Shown one piece after another: positions 33,466-41,276 of a DNA stretch of 64,000 nucleotides. Positions within the stretch are counted from its first letter, which is position 1. Each line of letters opens with the position of its first letter. The notes below the pieces were generated by a model that saw only the letters and a program-made list of their open reading frames with translations, was not told the DNA's origin and searched no databases. This stretch comes from CAIQIA01 sp945861105 (lineage in GTDB: Bacteria; Cyanobacteriota; Cyanobacteriia; PCC-6307; Cyanobiaceae), in contig CANLCC010000006.1 of the NCBI GenBank assembly GCA_947488815.1, forward strand, positions 10,858 to 74,857, given 5' to 3'. Both the position numbers and the translations under genes were made by a program.

Positions 33466-35148
33466 TCAGTCGTCGAAGCCGTCTGTGACCGCTCCCTGGC
33501 TGCTGCTCGACACCAGACGGGCGTATTTGGCCAGCACCCCCCGGCGTTCCCTGGGGGCCGGTCTCACCCACCGCTGGCGACGCTGCTCTAGCACGTCGTC
33601 GGTCACGTTGAGCTGCAGCAGCAGCTGGGCCGCATCCACCGTGATGCTGTCACCTTCCTCCACAAGGGCGATGGTGCCCCCCACGGCCGCCTCGGGGGCG
33701 ACATGGCCCACGACCATGCCGTAGGTGCCGCCCGAGAATCGTCCATCAGTGATCAGCGCCACGCTGTCCCCCAGGCCCTTGCCGATGATCGCGGCGGTGG
33801 GGGAGAGCATCTCGCGCATGCCGGGGCCACCCACGGGACCCTCAAACCGGATCACGATCACATCGCCTGGGCTGATGCGGCCCGCCAGGATCGCCTCCAG
33901 ACAGCTCTCCTCGCTCTCGAACACCCGCGCCGGGCCTGTCAGGGTCGGATTGCGGACGCCACTGATCTTGGCGACGCTGCCCTCCCTGGCGAGGTTGCCC
34001 TTGAGCACGGCCAGGTGCCCTTTGGCGTACAGGGGCCTGTCGATCGGTCGGATCACCTCCTGATCGGCCAGCGGAGCAGGGGGCACGGAGGCCAGCACCT
34101 CCCTGAGGGTGCGACCTTCGATGGTGCGGCAATCCCCGTGCAACAGGCCGGCGTCGAGCAACAGCCGCATCACCTGGGGAATGCCGCCGGCCCGATGCAG
34201 ATCAACGGTGACAAAGCGGCCACTGGGCTTGAGATCGCAGATCACCGGCACCCGCTGGCGGATGGCCTCGAAGTCATCAATCGTGAGGGAAATGCCAGCA
34301 CTGCGCGCAATCGCCAGGAGGTGCAGAACGGCATTGGTGGAGCCACCGACCGCCATGATCACACTGATGGCATTCTCAAAGGCCTCCCGGGTCAGCAGGT
34401 CAAGGGGGCGGATGTCGGCCTCGATGGCCTGCACCAGCACCTCGGCCGAACGGGCGGCACTGTCGGCCTTCTCGCTGTCTTCGGCTGCCATGGTGGAACT
34501 GCCCGGCAGGCTGAGGCCCATGGCCTCGATCACCGCCGACATCGTGTTGGCTGTGAACATGCCGCCGCAGCTGCCCGCCCCCGGACAGGCGTTGCGCTCG
34601 ACGGCCAGCAGTTCGTCCTCATCGATGCGACCACCGGCGAGGGCACCCACCGCCTCAAAGGCACTCACCACCGTCAGATCGCAATGGCCGAGCTTGCCGG
34701 GCTTGATGGTGCCGCCATAGACGAAAATCGCTGGAATGTTCATCCGCACCATGGCGAGCATGGCGCCGGGCATGTTCTTGTCGCAGCCGCCGATGGCCAG
34801 CACGCCATCCATGCTCTGGCCGTTGCAGGCGGTTTCGATGCTGTCGGCGATCACCTCCCGTGAGACCAGCGAATAGCGCATCCCTGGCGTGCCCATCGAG
34901 ATGCCGTCACTGACGGTGATCGTGCCGAACATCTGGGGCATCGCTCCGGCCTCCCTGAGGGACTGCTCGGCCCGCAGGGCAAGGTCGTTGAGGCCGACGT
35001 TGCAGGGGGTGATGGTGCTGAAACCGTTGGCCACGCCGACGATCGGTCGGTCGAAGTCGTTGTCACCAAACCCAACGGCCCGCAACATGGCGCGGTTGGG
35101 GGAGCGTTGCACCCCCTGGGTGACGATGTGGGAACGGAGCTTGGCCAT
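33466..35148 (-). CDS. ilvD: dihydroxy-acid dehydratase
   Basis: 560 residues. The iron-sulfur ligands are visible: GGCDKNMPG with Cys at about 122, and CPGAGSCGG with Cys at about 188 and 194. Others: VGVANGFSTITPCN, and the C-terminal GPVGGPGMREMLSPT and ITDGRFSGG. It catalyses the dehydration step of valine, isoleucine and pantothenate synthesis. The C-terminus is complete. It is separated by 73 bases from a small membrane protein gene on the same strand. Confidence 0.96.
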   Translation of the reverse strand: MAKLRSHIVTQGVQRSPNRAMLRAVGFGDNDFDRPIVGVANGFSTITPCNVGLNDLALRAEQSLREAGAMPQMFGTITVSDGISMGTPGMRYSLVSREVIADSIETACNGQSMDGVLAIGGCDKNMPGAMLAMVRMNIPAIFVYGGTIKPGKLGHCDLTVVSAFEAVGALAGGRIDEDELLAVERNACPGAGSCGGMFTANTMSAVIEAMGLSLPGSSTMAAEDSEKADSAARSAEVLVQAIEADIRPLDLLTREAFENAISVIMAVGGSTNAVLHLLAIARSAGISLTIDDFEAIRQRVPVICDLKPSGRFVTVDLHRAGGIPQVMRLLLDAGLLHGDCRTIEGRTLREVLASVPPAPLADQEVIRPIDRPLYAKGHLAVLKGNLAREGSVAKISGVRNPTLTGPARVFESEESCLEAILAGRISPGDVIVIRFEGPVGGPGMREMLSPTAAIIGKGLGDSVALITDGRFSGGTYGMVVGHVAPEAAVGGTIALVEEGDSITVDAAQLLLQLNVTDDVLEQRRQRWVRPAPRERRGVLAKYARLVSSSSQGAVTDGFDD

Positions 35149-35221
35149 GGCGACCGGCTGGCTTGAGCGTCACCCGATCCTCACAGAACGCAGGGCCCGG
35201 CCAGCAGGGGGCGAAGCGCGA

Positions 35222-35503
35222 TCAACCGCGCTCGGATCCGTCGGGGGAAAGATCCTCCAGCTGGCGCCTCACGTCATCGATGGCCACATGGAGACGCTGG
35301 ACCCGCTGCTCCAGGCTGTCGCCAAGGGTCTGCTGGATCTGCCCGGGCATCAGGGGCGAGGTGAACCGGCGCACCTGGTCCGCGAGGGCCCGGCGACGCT
35401 CGGCCCGGGAGAGCAGCCACCAGGTGAGGCCGGCGGCTCCCAGGGCGGCTCCGGTCAAGGCACTGAGCAGCACGGTGCCTGAGCGGCTGTCCTGGTCGGC
35501 CAT
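35222..35503 (-). CDS. small single-helix membrane protein (93 aa)
   Basis: 93 residues. A hydrophobic helix at about 9-30 (VLLSALTGAALGAAGLTWWLL) is followed by an Arg-rich stretch and an amphipathic helical tail (LEQRVQRLHVAIDDVRRQLEDL). This YtxH-like plan often means an anchored coiled-coil protein, but the family is not certain. It lies 73 bases upstream of ilvD and 19 bases downstream of upp on the same strand, so it may share a transcript with upp. Function unknown. Confidence 0.68.
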   Translation of the reverse strand: MADQDSRSGTVLLSALTGAALGAAGLTWWLLSRAERRRALADQVRRFTSPLMPGQIQQTLGDSLEQRVQRLHVAIDDVRRQLEDLSPDGSERG

Positions 35504-35522
35504 GGAGCTGGGATGTCTTGTT

Positions 35523-36194
35523 TCAGCCTAGGAAGTCGTCGGATTCCGTGCCGTAGAGGCGATCACCGGCGTCGCCCAGGCCCGGCACGATGAAGCTGCG
35601 GTGGTCCAGTTCAGGGTCAATGCAGGCCGTGTAGATGGCCAGGTCTGGGGCCCGTTCGGCCACCGCCTTGAGGCCCGGCGCCGCCGCCAGGACGGTGATC
35701 ACCCGCAGCCGCTGGCCCTCGACGCCCCGCGCCCGCAGCAGTTCGAGGGCATGCAGCAGGCTGCCGCCGGTGGCCAGCATCGGATCGAAGACCACCACTC
35801 CGACCCGGGGACCGATCGTCGTCGGAAGCCGGTCGAGGTAGCGGCTGGGTCGGGCCGTCACTTCGTCACGCACGATCCCCAAGTGCGCGACCCGCGCATG
35901 GGGCAGCACCTCCTGGGCACCGGCCCACAGCCCCAGGCCCGCCCGCAGGACCGGCACCGCCAGCAGCGGTGCGGTCGGGTCAATCACACTGCCGCCGGTT
36001 TCGGCCAGGGGCGTCCGCACCTGCAGAGGCTGGGTCGGCAGCCAGTCACGCACCGCTTCGTAGGTGAGCCAGCGGCCCAGCTCCTTCATCGCTGTTGCGA
36101 ACAGGGGCGATGGGGTGTCGCGGTCCCGCAGGATCGTCAACCAATGGGCCACCAGGGGGTGCGGGGGAACGACGACCCGCAGCGACATGCTCAT
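35523..36194 (-). CDS. upp: uracil phosphoribosyltransferase
   Basis: 223 residues from ATG 36194 (the alternative internal ATG at 36188 is close by). The upstream part of the longer frame is low-complexity and would overlap the pentapeptide gene, so it is rejected. The PRPP-binding motif VVVFDPMLATGGSLLHALELL is near residue 120, and the uracil-binding end PGLGDAGDRLYGT is typical. It salvages uracil to UMP. It diverges from the pentapeptide protein gene by 59 bases. Confidence 0.94.
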   Translation of the reverse strand: MSMSLRVVVPPHPLVAHWLTILRDRDTPSPLFATAMKELGRWLTYEAVRDWLPTQPLQVRTPLAETGGSVIDPTAPLLAVPVLRAGLGLWAGAQEVLPHARVAHLGIVRDEVTARPSRYLDRLPTTIGPRVGVVVFDPMLATGGSLLHALELLRARGVEGQRLRVITVLAAAPGLKAVAERAPDLAIYTACIDPELDHRSFIVPGLGDAGDRLYGTESDDFLG

Positions 36195-36253
36195 GGCGTC
36201 GCAGGGTGCAGGGTCCCTGCCATAACTTGTGGGCGCAAGCCTAGGGGGAACCG

Positions 36254-36769
36254 ATGCAGGCACCCAACCCGATGCGCAGGTTGATGGCGCTCCTGGCGGC
36301 CCTCGTGCTGGCCCTGGGCCTGGGGTGGACAGCCCCGGCCCTGGCGATCACGGCCCCGGAACTGCGCGGCAGCCGCTCGCTGCAGGACCTGCAGCCCGAC
36401 ATGCACGGACGGCAGCTGCAGCAGCAGGAATTTCTGAAGGCCGACCTGCGCGGCTTCGACTTCAGCGGCAGCGACCTGCGCGGTTCGGTCTTCAACGGCA
36501 GCCGCCTGGAGGAAGCTGACCTGCAGAACGCCGACCTGCGCGATGTGGTCGGCTTCGCGAGCCGTTTCGACGGCGCCGATCTGCGCGGCGCCCGTCTCGA
36601 CAACGCCATGCTGCTCCAGTCCCACTTCGCCGGGGCCGCGATCGAGGGCACCGATTTCAGCGAAGCCGTGCTCGACCAGCAGGAACAGCGGGCCCTCTGT
36701 GCCCGCGCCAGCGGCGTTCATCCCATCTCCGGGGTGGCGACCCGGGACAGCCTGCGCTGCCGGCAGTAG
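36254..36769 (+). CDS. lumenal pentapeptide-repeat protein
   Basis: 171 residues. A basic start and hydrophobic stretch (MRRLMALLAALVLALGLG, about 7-24) end in AlaXAla-type cleavage around ALA-ITAPEL, so the mature protein is exported, probably to the thylakoid lumen. Five-residue repeats follow (LKADLRGFDFSGSDLRGS, ADLQNADLRDV, ADLRGARLDNA) making a quadrilateral beta-helix of 4-5 turns. Lumenal pentapeptide proteins are known in cyanobacteria and chloroplasts but their function is unclear. A pair of Cys in the C-terminus (LCARASG, LRCRQ) could form a disulfide. Confidence 0.82.
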   Translation: MQAPNPMRRLMALLAALVLALGLGWTAPALAITAPELRGSRSLQDLQPDMHGRQLQQQEFLKADLRGFDFSGSDLRGSVFNGSRLEEADLQNADLRDVVGFASRFDGADLRGARLDNAMLLQSHFAGAAIEGTDFSEAVLDQQEQRALCARASGVHPISGVATRDSLRCRQ

Positions 36770-36794
36770 GGTCCGGACGCAGCGCTTCGGCACC

Positions 36795-37850
36795 ATGGCC
36801 ACCGCCGTTCCGAGCCCCCCAGGTCGGTTGCCCGTGACCGTGGTGACAGGGTTTCTGGGGTCAGGCAAGACAACCCTGCTGCGTCACCTGCTCAGCCACG
36901 GCGGCCGGCGGCTGGCGGTGCTGGTGAATGAGTTCGGTGAGGTCGGCATTGACGGTGCCCTCCTCTGCGATGGCGCCGAAGGGTGTCCCGTGGTGGAGCT
37001 GCCCAACGGCTGCGTCTGCTGCACCGTTCAGGAGGACTTCCTGCCGACGATGGAGCGGCTGCTCGATGGGAATGATCCTCTTGACGGCATTGTGATCGAA
37101 ACCAGTGGTCTGGCCCTGCCGGAACCGCTGCTCGAGGCGTTCCGCTGGCCGACGATCCGCCATCGCACCCGGGTGCAGGGGGTCGTCACGGTCGTTGATG
37201 GCGAGGCCCTGGCGGCCGGTTCCCCCGTGCGCGATCCCCTGGCGGTGGAGCGCCAGCAGCAGCAGGACCCCGAGCTGGATCACCAGCGGGCCCTGGAGGA
37301 GGTCTTCCGGGAGCAGCTCGAGGTTGCGGATCTGGTGCTGGTGAGTCGGGCTGACCGGCTCAGTGCTGAGCAACTGCAGACGGTCGAACAGGCTCTGCAG
37401 CGGGAGCTGTCCCAGTGGCAGACACCCCCCGCGCCGACCCTGGCGATGGCCCGCGGCGTGGTGGATCCGGATCTGCTGCTGGGGATCGATCGCGGCGAGG
37501 CCGCCGATGATTCCGGCGAAGCCCACGACCATGACCATGCCCATCCGGAGCTCACGTCGGTGAGCGTCGACCTCGTGGGGATCTGGCTGCGGCAGCCGTT
37601 GGAAGCGTTGTTGCGGCAGTCGATCCAGGCCCATGGCTGGCTGCGGCTCAAGGGTCGTATTCCCCTGGCTGGCCGCGATCTGCCTTTGCAGGTGCAGGCG
37701 GTGGGTCGTCGGCTCGAGACCTGGTTCGAGGCGGATGGTCTGCCGACGGACCAGCTGAGGCTGGTGGCCATCGGCCGCCGGGATGACGGCGGTGAGCTGC
37801 GGCGGCAGCTGACTCAGTCCAGCGGCAGCGGCCCCCTGGCGCAGAGCTGA
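36795..37850 (+). CDS. CobW/ZNG1-family GTPase metallochaperone
   Basis: 351 residues from ATG 36795; the longer upstream frame overlaps the preceding gene. Walker A GFLGSGKTTLLRHLL is at about 19-33, the metal motif NGCVCC near 72-77, and NEFGEVGIDG nearby. A His-rich insertion HDHDHAH lies near 245, followed by the COG0523 C-terminal domain. The CxCC motif and His loop are typical of zinc or cobalt chaperones. Its metal and client cannot be assigned: cobU is in the window but about 5 kb away on the other strand. Its end overlaps the next gene by 37 bases on the opposite strand. Confidence 0.9.
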   Translation: MATAVPSPPGRLPVTVVTGFLGSGKTTLLRHLLSHGGRRLAVLVNEFGEVGIDGALLCDGAEGCPVVELPNGCVCCTVQEDFLPTMERLLDGNDPLDGIVIETSGLALPEPLLEAFRWPTIRHRTRVQGVVTVVDGEALAAGSPVRDPLAVERQQQQDPELDHQRALEEVFREQLEVADLVLVSRADRLSAEQLQTVEQALQRELSQWQTPPAPTLAMARGVVDPDLLLGIDRGEAADDSGEAHDHDHAHPELTSVSVDLVGIWLRQPLEALLRQSIQAHGWLRLKGRIPLAGRDLPLQVQAVGRRLETWFEADGLPTDQLRLVAIGRRDDGGELRRQLTQSSGSGPLAQS

Positions 37851-38143
37851 CCCCAGCACAGCACGTCTCCCGCCTTCTCCCAGCGCGGTGTGGTCGCCCT
37901 CCAGGGACCATGCCCCTGGCGCAGCCTCATGGCTCCGCTGCCGTTGTGGCTGAAACTCCAGGTCTGCTCCCCCAGCTGCACCTGCCAGCGGAGGCCAGGG
38001 TCCTGGACCGCAAGGCGGCAGGCCTGCCATGGTCCGCCACCGACCCGGCAGGAGGTGGTCACCACGAGGTCCTGGGCCTGCACCACGGGGGCCGTCAGAG
38101 CGACGCTCAACAGCAGGGGCAGGGGCGAGGACACGGGGCTCAC
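37814..38143 (-). CDS. exported cysteine-containing protein of unknown function
   Basis: 109 residues from GTG 38143, which gives a clean signal peptide (SPLPLLLSVALTAPVVQA, cleavage near 22). A start 60 bases upstream is also open but adds a charged head. The mature part has four Cys (C-x8-C near the start and C-x4-C near the end), likely two disulfides, and several Trp. No family recognised. It runs antisense over the last 37 bases of the CobW gene and diverges from purS. Confidence 0.6.
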   Translation of the reverse strand: MSPVSSPLPLLLSVALTAPVVQAQDLVVTTSCRVGGGPWQACRLAVQDPGLRWQVQLGEQTWSFSHNGSGAMRLRQGHGPWRATTPRWEKAGDVLCWGQLCARGPLPLD

Positions 38144-38220
38144 GGTGCTTCTTCCACCATGGCCATCTCTCGCCCATCTGACAGCGTGGCTGCGAAGATT
38201 CATGCAGACGTGATCGCGCC

Positions 38221-38478
38221 TTGGCCCGTTTTCGTGCTCTGGTAAGGGTTCAGCTGCGGCCCTCGGTGCTGGACCCGGCGGGGGAGGCCACCCGTGCCGC
38301 CGCCGGGCGGCTGGGTCTTGCTGGCCTCAGCCGCCTGAGAATCGGCAAGGCCATCGACCTTGAGCTGGAGGCTGACGATCGCGAGAGCGCCGAACGCACC
38401 CTGGCCGACCTGTGTGACCGGCTGCTGGCCAATCCCGTGACCGAGACCTGGACCTGCGAGCTGGAGGAGGCCCCGTGA
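38221..38478 (+). CDS. purS: phosphoribosylformylglycinamidine synthase subunit PurS
   Basis: 85 residues from TTG 38221. The small ferredoxin-like PurS fold is seen as RVQLRPSVLDPAG and GLSRLRIGKAIDLE. It scaffolds PurL and PurQ in the glutamine-dependent synthesis of FGAM in purine synthesis. It overlaps purQ by four bases (GTGA). The purL gene is not in the window. Confidence 0.92.
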   Translation: MARFRALVRVQLRPSVLDPAGEATRAAAGRLGLAGLSRLRIGKAIDLELEADDRESAERTLADLCDRLLANPVTETWTCELEEAP

Positions 38479-39128
38479 CCGTCGGCATTGTTGTCTTTCC
38501 GGGCTCTAACTGCGACCGCGACATGGCCTGGGCGGTGCAGGGCTGCCTGGGGCTCCCGACCCGCTTTCTCTGGCATGGCGACACCGAACTGAACGGGGTG
38601 TCAGCCGTGGTGCTGCCAGGGGGCTTCAGCTACGGCGACTATCTGCGCTGTGGCGCCCTCGCCCGCTTCGCGCCGCTGCTGCGCGAGGTGGAGGCCTTCG
38701 CCAGAGGCGGGGGCCCCGTGCTGGGGGTCTGCAACGGCTTCCAGGTGCTCACCGAAATGGGGCTGCTCCCCGGCGCCCTCACCCGTAACCGTGATCTGCA
38801 CTTTCTCTGCGAACCCTGCGACCTCGATGTGGAGCCGGGGCCGTGCCGGCTCCTGGCCGGTTACGGCAGCCGGGAACAGGTGCAGTTTCCCATCGCCCAC
38901 GGGGAAGGCTGCTGGCAATGCGACGACGGAACCTTTGCCGCGTTGGAGCAGACGGGGCAGCTGGTGCTGCGTTATCGCAGCAATCCCAATGGGTCCCGTG
39001 GCGCCGTTGCCGGCGTCTGCAACGCGACAGGCAATGTGCTGGGGCTGATGCCCCATCCGGAGCGGGCCTGTGATCCGCTGCTGGGGGGCGCTGACGGCCG
39101 ACGGCTGCTGCAGGCCCTGGTCGGATGA
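38475..39128 (+). CDS. purQ: phosphoribosylformylglycinamidine synthase subunit PurQ
   Basis: 217 residues from GTG 38475. Class I glutamine amidotransferase: oxyanion LPGGFSYGDY, catalytic Cys86 in GVCNGFQ, and the His/Glu pair in MPHPERAC near the C-terminus. It supplies ammonia from glutamine to PurL. It is coupled to purS and to the following LD-carboxypeptidase gene by four-base overlaps. Confidence 0.95.
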   Translation: MTVGIVVFPGSNCDRDMAWAVQGCLGLPTRFLWHGDTELNGVSAVVLPGGFSYGDYLRCGALARFAPLLREVEAFARGGGPVLGVCNGFQVLTEMGLLPGALTRNRDLHFLCEPCDLDVEPGPCRLLAGYGSREQVQFPIAHGEGCWQCDDGTFAALEQTGQLVLRYRSNPNGSRGAVAGVCNATGNVLGLMPHPERACDPLLGGADGRRLLQALVG

Positions 39129-40099
39129 GGCTGGACCGTCGTCGTCTGCTGCAGGGCCTGGCCGTGGCCACCGCCGGTCTGAGCTGGCGCCAGGACAGCT
39201 GGGCGATGGCGGGGCCTGACTGGGGCAGTCGCGGTCTGCCTGCGCCACCGGCCCTGAAGCCGGGGGATCGGCTGGCGGCCGTGGCACCGGGGACCTGGGT
39301 CACCGCCGAAGAACTGAATCGCAACGACGGTTGGACGGCCCTTTATGCCAGCTGGGGCTGGCAGCTCGACACACCGGCGGAAACCATGAACCGCTGGCAC
39401 TACTTCGCCGGCCGGGATGGGGACCGAGCCCAGCTCTTGCAGCGGCTCTGGACCGATGGTCGTTATGCGGCACTGGTGTGCGTGGGCGGTGGCTGGGGAG
39501 CCCAGCGGGTCCTGGAGGCCGGCCTGAAGTTGCCAGCGGCCCCGAGGTGGTTCGTCGGATTTTCAGACAACTGCGCATTGCAGCTGGCACAGCTGGCCGC
39601 AGGCGGCGGAGGCGGCATCCACGGCTGGCGGGGGGAGCGGGTGCGACAGCTGCTGAGCGGCGTCGCTGTGGCCCCCTTGCAGGGACAGGGCTGGAGCAGC
39701 GGCAGGGCCACTGGTGCCCTGGTGGTCACCAACCTGACCGTGGCCACCCACCTCATCGGGACGCCATGGTTGCCAGATCTGAATGGGACGATCCTGGTGA
39801 TCGAGGACACGGGCGAAGCGCCCTACAGGGTCGATCGATTGCTGACCCACTGGCGCACCGCCGGCCTGCTGCAGGGGCTGGCCGGTCTTGGCCTGGGTCG
39901 CTTTGACTGGACCTCGGACGGAGATGTGCTGCCCGGCGACCTGACCATGGAAGAGGTGCTGCGCAACCGCTGCTGTGACCTGGGAATCCCGGTGGTGGGC
40001 CGGCTGCCGGTGGGTCACGGTCGACCGAATGAAGCCCTCCCCCAGGGGAGGAGGGCCGAACTCGACGGCAGCGGCGGCAGGCTGACGCTCCTCAGCTGA
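39125..40099 (+). CDS. LD-carboxypeptidase (S66) with a Tat-like signal
   Basis: 324 residues. The N-terminus RRRLLQGLAVATAGLSW resembles a twin-arginine signal, unlike the cytoplasmic E. coli LdcA. S66 motifs: ALVCVGGGWGAQRVL, catalytic Ser in FVGFSDNCALQLA (about 143), the Glu in IEDTGEAPYRVDRLL (about 225) and the His in GHGRPNEALPQG (about 298). Such enzymes remove terminal D-Ala from L,D-tetrapeptides in recycling. It is the third gene of the purS-purQ chain and overlaps the peroxiredoxin by 8 bases on the opposite strand. Export, if real, would place it in the periplasm. Confidence 0.85.
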   Translation: MRLDRRRLLQGLAVATAGLSWRQDSWAMAGPDWGSRGLPAPPALKPGDRLAAVAPGTWVTAEELNRNDGWTALYASWGWQLDTPAETMNRWHYFAGRDGDRAQLLQRLWTDGRYAALVCVGGGWGAQRVLEAGLKLPAAPRWFVGFSDNCALQLAQLAAGGGGGIHGWRGERVRQLLSGVAVAPLQGQGWSSGRATGALVVTNLTVATHLIGTPWLPDLNGTILVIEDTGEAPYRVDRLLTHWRTAGLLQGLAGLGLGRFDWTSDGDVLPGDLTMEEVLRNRCCDLGIPVVGRLPVGHGRPNEALPQGRRAELDGSGGRLTLLS

Positions 40100-40688
40100 C
40101 AGCGGCGAAGAAGTCCTTGCTCTTCACGGGATCCGGGTTCATGGTGCGCTCACCAGGCGTCCAGTTGGCCGGGCAGACCTCATCGGGGTTCGACTGGACA
40201 TGCTGGAACGCCTGCAGGATGCGCAGCGTCTCTTCAACATTGCGGCCAACCGGCAGGTTGTTGATCGTGGCGTGCTGAACGAAGCCTTCGGGGTCAATCA
40301 GGAAAAGACCGCGAAGTGCCACACCGGCGTCTTCGTCAAGCACGTTGAAGGCACGGGCAATGTCCTTCTTCAGGTCTGCCACCAAGGGGTAGGCGATGTC
40401 GCCGAGGCCGCCCTGCTTGCGGTCGGTCTGAATCCAGGCCAGGTGGCTGAACTGGCTGTCGACTGAGACACCGAGGATTTCGGTGTTGCGGCTCGCGAAG
40501 TCGGCATGACGATCGCTGAAGGCCGTGATCTCGGTCGGGCAGACGAAGGTGAAATCGAGGGGGTAGAAGAACAGAACCACGTATTTTCCGCGGTACTGGG
40601 AGAGGCTGATCTCCTTGAATTCCTGATCCACCACAGCAGTGGCGGTGAAGTCGGGGGCTTTCTGGCCCACACGGAGGGTGCTGGTCAT
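40092..40688 (-). CDS. typical 2-Cys peroxiredoxin
   Basis: 198 residues from ATG 40688. The peroxidatic Cys50 lies in FTFVCPTEITAF and the resolving Cys near 172 in EVCPANW, the Prx1/AhpC-type 2-Cys layout. It reduces hydroperoxides using thioredoxin or NTRC electrons. The gene converges with the LD-carboxypeptidase and diverges from the small gene at 40812; an 8-bp inverted repeat lies in its upstream region. Confidence 0.95.
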   Translation of the reverse strand: MTSTLRVGQKAPDFTATAVVDQEFKEISLSQYRGKYVVLFFYPLDFTFVCPTEITAFSDRHADFASRNTEILGVSVDSQFSHLAWIQTDRKQGGLGDIAYPLVADLKKDIARAFNVLDEDAGVALRGLFLIDPEGFVQHATINNLPVGRNVEETLRILQAFQHVQSNPDEVCPANWTPGERTMNPDPVKSKDFFAAVS

Positions 40689-40713
40689 GGGAGGTGGCAA
40701 CGCGGACGGCGCA

Positions 40714-40743
40714 CGGACTGGCTCGTTATGCGGAACCAGTCCG
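40714..40743. promoter_or_regulatory. inverted repeat upstream of the peroxiredoxin gene
   Basis: Perfect 8-bp arms at 40714-40721 and 40736-40743 with a 14-base spacer. It lies 26-55 bases before the peroxiredoxin ATG on the minus strand. A CATAAC -10-like hexamer lies within the spacer on the minus strand. It may be an operator or mRNA hairpin; no regulator is assigned. Confidence 0.3.
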
Positions 40744-40811
40744 GCTTAGTGCCCGAACAAGTTACCACGGATGAAGCCAGGGACGTAGTGTGGTCAAAAC
40801 AGCCTCTCTGT

Positions 40812-41102
40812 ATGCCCTGGGACCCGGCGCTGACGCGCAAATACAACACCACCGGCCATTTTCGACTGCTCAATCAGCTGCGTTCTGAACTGAAGGCCCA
40901 ACCCATTCTCCGCCAGGAGACCAGCAGCGGCGGGGGCACCCAATCCCGACCGACCCCCAGCCGCACCGTGGAGGTCCGACCCCAGGGAAATCGTTTCCGT
41001 CGTTCCTATCAGCCCACGGCTTCAGCGGTTGACACCAATCGAACAGCCGAAGGTGCACAGTCAACTTTCAAGGAGCGTTTGAGCGCCATTGACATGCGCT
41101 GA
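40812..41102 (+). CDS. small conserved protein, MPWDPALTRKY type (96 aa)
   Basis: 96 residues from ATG 40812, beginning MPWDPALTRKYNTTGHFRLL. The first 30 residues look conserved (NQLRSELKAQPI), the middle is disordered (Ser/Thr/Gly/Pro/Arg-rich), and the C-terminus ends FKERLSAIDMR. I recall similar unnamed proteins in cyanobacteria but cannot verify. It is flanked by its own promoter space and followed immediately by a 14-bp hairpin. It carries no membrane segment and may be a binding adaptor; function unknown. Confidence 0.7.
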   Translation: MPWDPALTRKYNTTGHFRLLNQLRSELKAQPILRQETSSGGGTQSRPTPSRTVEVRPQGNRFRRSYQPTASAVDTNRTAEGAQSTFKERLSAIDMR

Positions 41103-41110
41103 ACGGATCC

Positions 41111-41151
41111 CAGTTCATGGCCATGCAGCATCAAGCTATGGCCATGAACTG
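41111..41151. terminator. 14-bp hairpin between the 96-aa gene and tRNA-Met
   Basis: Perfect 14-bp arms (41111-41124 and 41138-41151) flank a 13-base loop. It begins 8 bases after the stop at 41102 and lies 26 bases beyond the 3' end of tRNA-Met on the other strand. It could stop transcription from both sides. No T-run is seen on either strand. Confidence 0.65.
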
Positions 41152-41176
41152 ACCAAGCCCAGGGAGATGACAGGAA

Positions 41177-41250
41177 TGGCTCGGGGGAGACTTGAACTCC
41201 CGACCCCGGGGTTATGAATCCCGTGCTCTGACCAGCTGAGCTACCGAGCC
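41177..41250 (-). tRNA. tRNA-Met (CAU), elongator
   Basis: 74 bases, no encoded CCA. The acceptor stem is GGCUCGG/CCGAGCC with A73. The D-arm, a 5-bp anticodon stem with CAU anticodon, a variable loop of GGGUC and a T-arm GGGAG/CUCCC with UUCAAGU loop are visible. The structure is that of an elongator rather than initiator tRNA. tRNA-Ile with lysidine at CAU is less likely, given the elongator-like arms. The anticodon stem has an A-C mismatch at 31-39. Confidence 0.9.
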
Positions 41251-41262
41251 TGCCAAGCGTCG

Positions 41263-41268
41263 AGTGTA
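41263..41268 (-). promoter_or_regulatory. -10-like box for tRNA-Met
   Basis: On the minus strand this reads TACACT, four of six matches to TATAAT, 12 bases before the tRNA 5' end. It lies between the LysM/M23 peptidase stop and the tRNA. I see no convincing -35, so this is tentative. Confidence 0.28.
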
Positions 41269-41276
41269 CCCGACGA

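Noticed and set aside
33703..34863. A 386-codon open frame opposite ilvD.
   Set aside because: It is a shadow of ilvD; the amino acid composition is atypical and no motif is seen.
36543..36794. The longer N-terminal form of the CobW protein.
   Set aside because: It overlaps the pentapeptide protein for over 200 bases and is Ser/Arg/Pro-rich. The real start (ATG 36795) is followed by the GTPase domain at the normal distance.
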